Shown: positions 13,626 through 16,261 of the stretch, piece by piece
How positions within the stretch are numbered: the first letter of the stretch is position 1
Layout: each line of letters opens with the position of its first letter
DNA from: an uncultured Saprospiraceae bacterium
Lineage (GTDB): Bacteria > Bacteroidota > Bacteroidia > Chitinophagales > Saprospiraceae
Length of the DNA stretch: 16,261 nt
Assembly: GCA_937894165.1 (NCBI GenBank)
Contig: CALCSX010000118.1
Location: 1 to 16,261 of the forward strand
Direction of reading: 5' to 3'
The notes under the pieces: generated by a model
The model's database searches: none
Seen by the model: the letters and a program-made list of their open reading frames with translations, nothing else
What the model was told of the DNA's origin: nothing
Position numbers and translations under genes: made by a program

Positions 13626-13712
13626 CGTGCCCTTGCATTGGTACCGTCGCTGCCTATCGTTGCGACCGGCTCTTGGGGAGCCGCATTCCAGGCCACTCAC
13701 GCGGGGGAAGTT
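13621..13712. repeat. GC-rich structured repeat-like island
   Basis: This stretch is far richer in G+C than the surrounding intergenic DNA. It contains several short inverted repeats: CCGGTCG (13621-13627) with CGACCGG (13663-13669), GTCGC with GCGAC inside it, and GGCTC-TTGGG-GAGCC (13668-13682). It begins with CGTGCCC and ends near CACTCACGCGGGGG. A detached left end, GTGGGGCGTGCCC (13384-13396), lies about 230 bp upstream, across the putative insertion. From memory, GGGCGTGCCC...CACGC islands recur between genes in Bacteroidota genomes, but I cannot confirm that here. Not a tRNA or recognisable rRNA piece. Confidence 0.5.
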
Positions 13713-13773
13713 GTGCAAAATACTTTGTAGTTGATTACAAATTAAATTGTGATAATCTTTATAATTACGAACA

Positions 13774-13781
13774 TATATTTG
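13774..13781 (+). promoter_or_regulatory. Possible -7 element for the small membrane protein gene
   Basis: An exact TATATTTG occurs about 95 nt upstream of the ATG at 13876. The nearest -33-like TTG (13747-13749) is 24 nt away, longer than ideal, so this is tentative. Confidence 0.3.
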
Positions 13782-13875
13782 AATAATATCACTACATCTA
13801 AAAGTATATTTAAAATTATTTGAAATAGTACCTATATTTTTTAATTTTACACAACATAGAGTAAAAAATAATGAA

Positions 13876-14052
13876 ATGAAAAAATCGACAATCTCCCTTT
13901 TGGTATTTTATATTTTAACGACCATTTGTGGATCTGTTCTTAAAATTATTGGATATGCGACTGTAGGTGATGTAGTATTCATGGTCTCGTTGGTTTCTCT
14001 TGTAGTTCTTATCGGAGATCTATTCTTTAATTTGAGAAAGAAGGCTGTATAA
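13876..14052 (+). CDS. Small two-helix membrane protein (58 residues)
   Basis: ATG 13876 to TAA 14050-14052. The product starts MKKSTISLLVFYILTTICGS, with a first hydrophobic helix (about 6-24), a short LKIIGYATVGD loop (22-32), a second hydrophobic helix (about 33-49, VVFMVSLVSLVVLIG) and a positive end NLRKKAV. The Lys before the loop and the C-terminal Arg-Lys-Lys suggest a hairpin in the inner membrane with the charged tail in the cytoplasm. The LKI-G-x-x-x-x-GD pattern resembles small GldL-like proteins of Bacteroidota, but this is only an impression. An overlapping earlier ATG (13871) hits a stop after two codons. Too short for most automatic callers. The protein-like composition (two clean helices, no rare breaks) supports it being real; function unknown. 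Confidence 0.6.
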   Translation: MKKSTISLLVFYILTTICGSVLKIIGYATVGDVVFMVSLVSLVVLIGDLFFNLRKKAV

Positions 14053-14357
14053 AATACAATTTAGTCAGCATTTTTTATTGAAACAATTAATCTTGTTGTG
14101 ATTTAAATTATAATATCTTACCGCGGATATATAATTCTTTACATGTTGGCTTTTTACAGATTCAAATGCAAGAATTGTATATCATAAATTTATTTAAATT
14201 TCTTTGAAATATTTCCCAATTTTTACAGAAACAAATAAAATATTGACCTGTGGGAATATCTTTAAAATTTTCAATATTTTAGTTTTTCGGTAGATTATAT
14301 TTTGACATATTTTCACCCTAGACATGGAATTTTTCAAAAATATTTCAAAGTTGTAAA
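14053..14357. other. AT-rich intergenic region with a 13-bp inverted repeat pair
   Basis: The region lies between the small membrane protein gene and the 3' end of nosY. No ORF above about 15 codons was seen. The perfect inverted repeat CTTTGAAATATTT (14202-14214) / AAATATTTCAAAG (14338-14350) bounds 149 bp. It may be a relict element or chance in AT-rich DNA. No clear terminator for nosY was found here. Confidence 0.45.
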
Positions 14358-15140
14358 TCAAAAGTCTTTCTTCATTGAAATCCTATTTATTAAATAAATA
14401 GGTAAGATTGACCAAAGTATAAGTGCAAGCAATGATAGGGAGAAACCAACTGCACTCCCGAAGAATTTATTAAAAACTGCCCCTGTATATCCCAATAATG
14501 CTGAAATATCTAGTTTTAGCAGAATCAAAACGCGCGATAAATCCACAGGGTTCAACATGGTTGCAACCAAGGAAAATTTATCTACCGGGTAATCTTCAAA
14601 ATAAAGAAGCGACATCAAAAATAAACCGTCATATATAACAGCCATAAACAGCCAAAGCAGGATAGCGTAGCCAAAACCCTTGATTCTATTTTCGTTTGAA
14701 AGGGCGATTACGAAAGCCAGCGCGGTAAAAATAAAGGTGAGAAACGCGCCAGTGATAAGCAAAAGTGAAAAATCCCAAATGGCGCTGCTATTGAAAATTC
14801 CATAAAATACAAAGGGCACGCCCAAACCAATGACCAAACTCATGGCCAACGATGTTGCAACCCCGAAATATTGCCCCAAAAATATGGAACTTCGTTTAAC
14901 GGGCTGCGCCAACAGCAGTTCGGTAAACTCGCGGGAGTTGTAATAATACATCACCCCAAAAATGGTCCCGATGAGCGGCACCAAAATAATGATGACGTTC
15001 ATAAGCGTTATTACCGCTTTTGAAAGGTCGTTGTTCAGGAATAGCAGCACAATGCCCAGCAATAAATAGAATAGAAAATAAACGTAGCTCCAGCGGCTGC
15101 GCACTAAATCGTAAAAGCTGTATTTTAATATTTTAAGCAT
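14358..15140 (-). CDS. nosY: NosY, ABC-transporter permease for nitrous oxide reductase maturation
   Basis: 260 residues from ATG 15140 (MLKILKYSFYDLVRSRW). A further in-frame ATG at 15179 would add 13 polar residues lying inside nosF, so the shorter start is preferred. It overlaps the nosF stop as ATGCTTAA (15133-15140), implying coupled translation. Six hydrophobic segments are visible. A conserved cytoplasmic loop NSREFTELLLAQPVKRSSIFLGQY follows the second segment, typical of ABC-2/NosY permeases and likely to contact NosF, and LNPVDLSRVLILL lies before the last helices. Known of the family: NosY dimers with NosF and periplasmic NosD form a complex required to assemble the copper-sulfide CuZ centre of N2O reductase. 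Last gene of the operon in the window. Confidence 0.88.
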   Translation of the reverse strand: MLKILKYSFYDLVRSRWSYVYFLFYLLLGIVLLFLNNDLSKAVITLMNVIIILVPLIGTIFGVMYYYNSREFTELLLAQPVKRSSIFLGQYFGVATSLAMSLVIGLGVPFVFYGIFNSSAIWDFSLLLITGAFLTFIFTALAFVIALSNENRIKGFGYAILLWLFMAVIYDGLFLMSLLYFEDYPVDKFSLVATMLNPVDLSRVLILLKLDISALLGYTGAVFNKFFGSAVGFSLSLLALILWSILPIYLINRISMKKDF

Positions 15141-15849
15141 AGGTTGTTGTTTTGGGTTCGGTGATGACCGCGATGGCATGTTCTACATTGTCCTGGCCGG
15201 TCATGGATTTCAATTCATCGATCGTTCCCTGAAAATAAATCACCCCTTCGAGGAGGTAAATAATGACTTCGGCCACGTCTTCAACAAAACTCATAATATG
15301 CGAGGTGACGAGAATGGTTTTCCCCTGGTCGCGTTGTTCCCGCAATAAGTTCTTCAATTTGATCATTGAACCGGGATCGAGACCCGTGGTAGGTTCATCC
15401 AAAATGAGGATCGGACTGTCAAACATCAGGGCAAGCACAATATTTACCTTCTGGCGGGTACCTCCCGACAAATTGGCCATCTTTTTATTGAGAAAGGGTT
15501 GCAGCCCTAATAATTCGATCAGTTTCCCCTCTTCGGTGGGTTCCCCTCTGAGGTCTTTGATCATATTGAGCAGTTCCTGAAGCCGAAGATTTCCTGGAAA
15601 TTGTGAAATCTGTGGCATGTACGTGATCGATTTGCGGTATTTCCAACTCTGATTCACGGGGATTCCTGCCACTCCGATTTGTCCGTGGTCGGGTAGGGTC
15701 ATCCCGAGAATACATTTGATGAGGGTGGTCTTCCCCGATCCATTGGGCCCCAGAATGGCATAAATTCCGCCTTCGGGGACATTGAGGTCGAGTTTTTTCA
15801 ACACCTCATTTTTTCCATAGCTTTTTTCCAGCTGTTGAACGCGTATCAT
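15133..15849 (-). CDS. nosF: NosF, ABC-transporter ATPase for nitrous oxide reductase maturation
   Basis: 238 residues with every ABC ATPase motif: Walker A GPNGSGKTT (34-42), Q-loop YMPQ (Q80), signature NLSGGTRQK (126-134), Walker B ILILDE (147-152) followed by PTTGLDP, and H-loop His184 in VTSH. The ATG overlaps the nosD stop as ATGA (15846-15849) and the stop overlaps the nosY start. Gene order nosD-nosF-nosY and this coupling identify it as NosF rather than a generic exporter ATPase. It would hydrolyse ATP on the cytoplasmic face to drive NosDFY in CuZ-site maturation. By eye its G+C is somewhat above that of the flanking AT-rich DNA, but pgk is also GC-richer, so this alone does not show transfer. 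Confidence 0.92.
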   Translation of the reverse strand: MIRVQQLEKSYGKNEVLKKLDLNVPEGGIYAILGPNGSGKTTLIKCILGMTLPDHGQIGVAGIPVNQSWKYRKSITYMPQISQFPGNLRLQELLNMIKDLRGEPTEEGKLIELLGLQPFLNKKMANLSGGTRQKVNIVLALMFDSPILILDEPTTGLDPGSMIKLKNLLREQRDQGKTILVTSHIMSFVEDVAEVIIYLLEGVIYFQGTIDELKSMTGQDNVEHAIAVITEPKTTTYA

Positions 15850-16261
15850 AATACTTTTTTCATGAGTGGTGAAGGATCAGTCAGATTATCGGGGGTGAAT
15901 GACGGCGATACTTTTTCGGAAAAATCAATGATGTCCATGAATAAACTCCTCAAAAGAATGATGCTTTCCGGAATCCGGTTTGCGATATAGGAAAAAAGAT
16001 TCACCGGTCTGTACGGAACATCACCGATGCCGTCATTGTCCAGGTCATATCCGGTGTATCGACTCCAGTAGTTGAACTCGAACACATTATCATGAATCTG
16101 GCTGTTATAGGACAGGTCAAAGGAGTTGTGTAAAAAATTGTTGTACGAGAAAGTATTGGTATAAATCGCTCCCCGGATTTTCAGTCCCCAGCCGTTTTCT
16201 ATAAAATGGTTACGGGTGTAATTAATCCGGTTGGACCCCTCCACCTGAATACCCGTTGTGT
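15846..16261 (-). CDS. nosD: NosD, periplasmic beta-helix maturation protein (5' partial)
   Basis: Only the last ~137 residues are in the window. The frame stays open to the right edge (TTGIQVEGSNRINYTRN), so the GTG at 16244 is an internal Val codon, not the start. Visible are right-handed beta-helix rungs (NRINYTRNHFIENGWGLKI, NTFSYNNFLHNSFDLSYNS, HDNVFEFNYWS). The diagnostic NosD tail follows: YTGYDLDNDGIGDVPYRPV, SYIANRIPESIILLRSLF, and FSEKVSPSFTP-x-PLMKK at the end. Known of the family: NosD is exported to the periplasm, binds the NosFY transporter and serves in copper-sulfide site assembly of nitrous oxide reductase. nosZ, and perhaps nosL, are expected upstream beyond the edge. Confidence 0.92.
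   Translation of the reverse strand, partial: TTGIQVEGSNRINYTRNHFIENGWGLKIRGAIYTNTFSYNNFLHNSFDLSYNSQIHDNVFEFNYWSRYTGYDLDNDGIGDVPYRPVNLFSYIANRIPESIILLRSLFMDIIDFSEKVSPSFTPDNLTDPSPLMKKVL

Noticed and set aside
13621..13712. tRNA or rRNA fragment in the GC-rich island
   Set aside because: No T-loop motif, cloverleaf or recognisable rRNA core sequence; the hairpins do not fit either.
15485..15715. Minus-strand Arg-rich ORF overlapping nosF
   Set aside because: It occupies another frame of nosF, which has all ABC motifs; the Arg-rich composition is a frame artefact.
15846..16244. Complete small gene starting at the GTG of 16244
   Set aside because: The frame continues open to the edge with typical NosD beta-helix sequence, so this is the 3' part of nosD.
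15133..16261. Horizontal transfer of nosDF on base composition
   Set aside because: These genes look GC-richer by eye than intergenic DNA, but pgk and gapA are also richer. Without computed codon statistics the difference is not evidence.

Overview
The window looks like a chromosomal segment from a Bacteroidota bacterium, most plausibly of the Saprospiria or a related marine/environmental lineage. The grounds are: type A and type B type-IX-secretion (T9SS) C-terminal sorting domains; several exact Bacteroidota-type promoters (TTTG, about 18-20 nt, TAnnTTTG) with no clear Shine-Dalgarno sequences; a tRNA without an encoded CCA end; AT-rich intergenic DNA; and a lysyl-endopeptidase-like protease with a single dockerin-like module. 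The lineage is inferred from these features, not from a database search.

Layout. 1-849: 3' part of a cysteine-rich, calcium-binding-type secreted protein with a 261-bp tandem repeat and a type A sorting domain, closed by a UUCG-loop terminator. 1074-3692: a tight same-strand row of rlmB (rRNA 2'-O-methyltransferase), a TraB/GumN (Tiki-like) secreted protein and a UDP-glucuronate decarboxylase-like sugar-nucleotide enzyme. 3693-3967: convergent intergenic DNA filled with degenerate AGCTCAC/TTCCAAG simple repeats. 3968-5176 (minus): pgk. 5177-5688: AT-rich intergenic DNA. 5689-8848: two secreted proteins, one with a type A and one with a type B sorting domain. The first has a striking 19-bp tandem repeat inside its signal-peptide region. 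8934-9923 (minus): gapA. 10147-10218: tRNA-Glu(UUC) with a textbook promoter and terminator. 10432-11472: a small accessory patch holding an orphan HipB-like Xre regulator and a parDE toxin-antitoxin pair, each with its own promoter and palindromic operator. 11586-13373: trypsin-fold protease with a dockerin-like end but no sorting domain. 13374-13870: non-coding DNA with a GC-rich structured repeat apparently split by a roughly 229-bp insertion that has nested inverted repeats. 13876-14052: a 58-residue two-helix membrane protein. 14358-16261 (minus): nosD (partial), nosF and nosY, translationally coupled, for nitrous oxide reductase maturation.

How the genes relate. pgk and gapA encode consecutive glycolytic/gluconeogenic steps but are separate minus-strand units. 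The nosDFY genes form one operon whose upstream part (nosZ and others, expected) lies beyond the right edge, which suggests a capacity for N2O reduction. Several genes encode T9SS cargo or probable exported proteins. The observations most worth following up are the possible phase-variable or self-rescued start of the protein at 5689, the MITE-like insertion downstream of the protease, and the protease's missing sorting domain.
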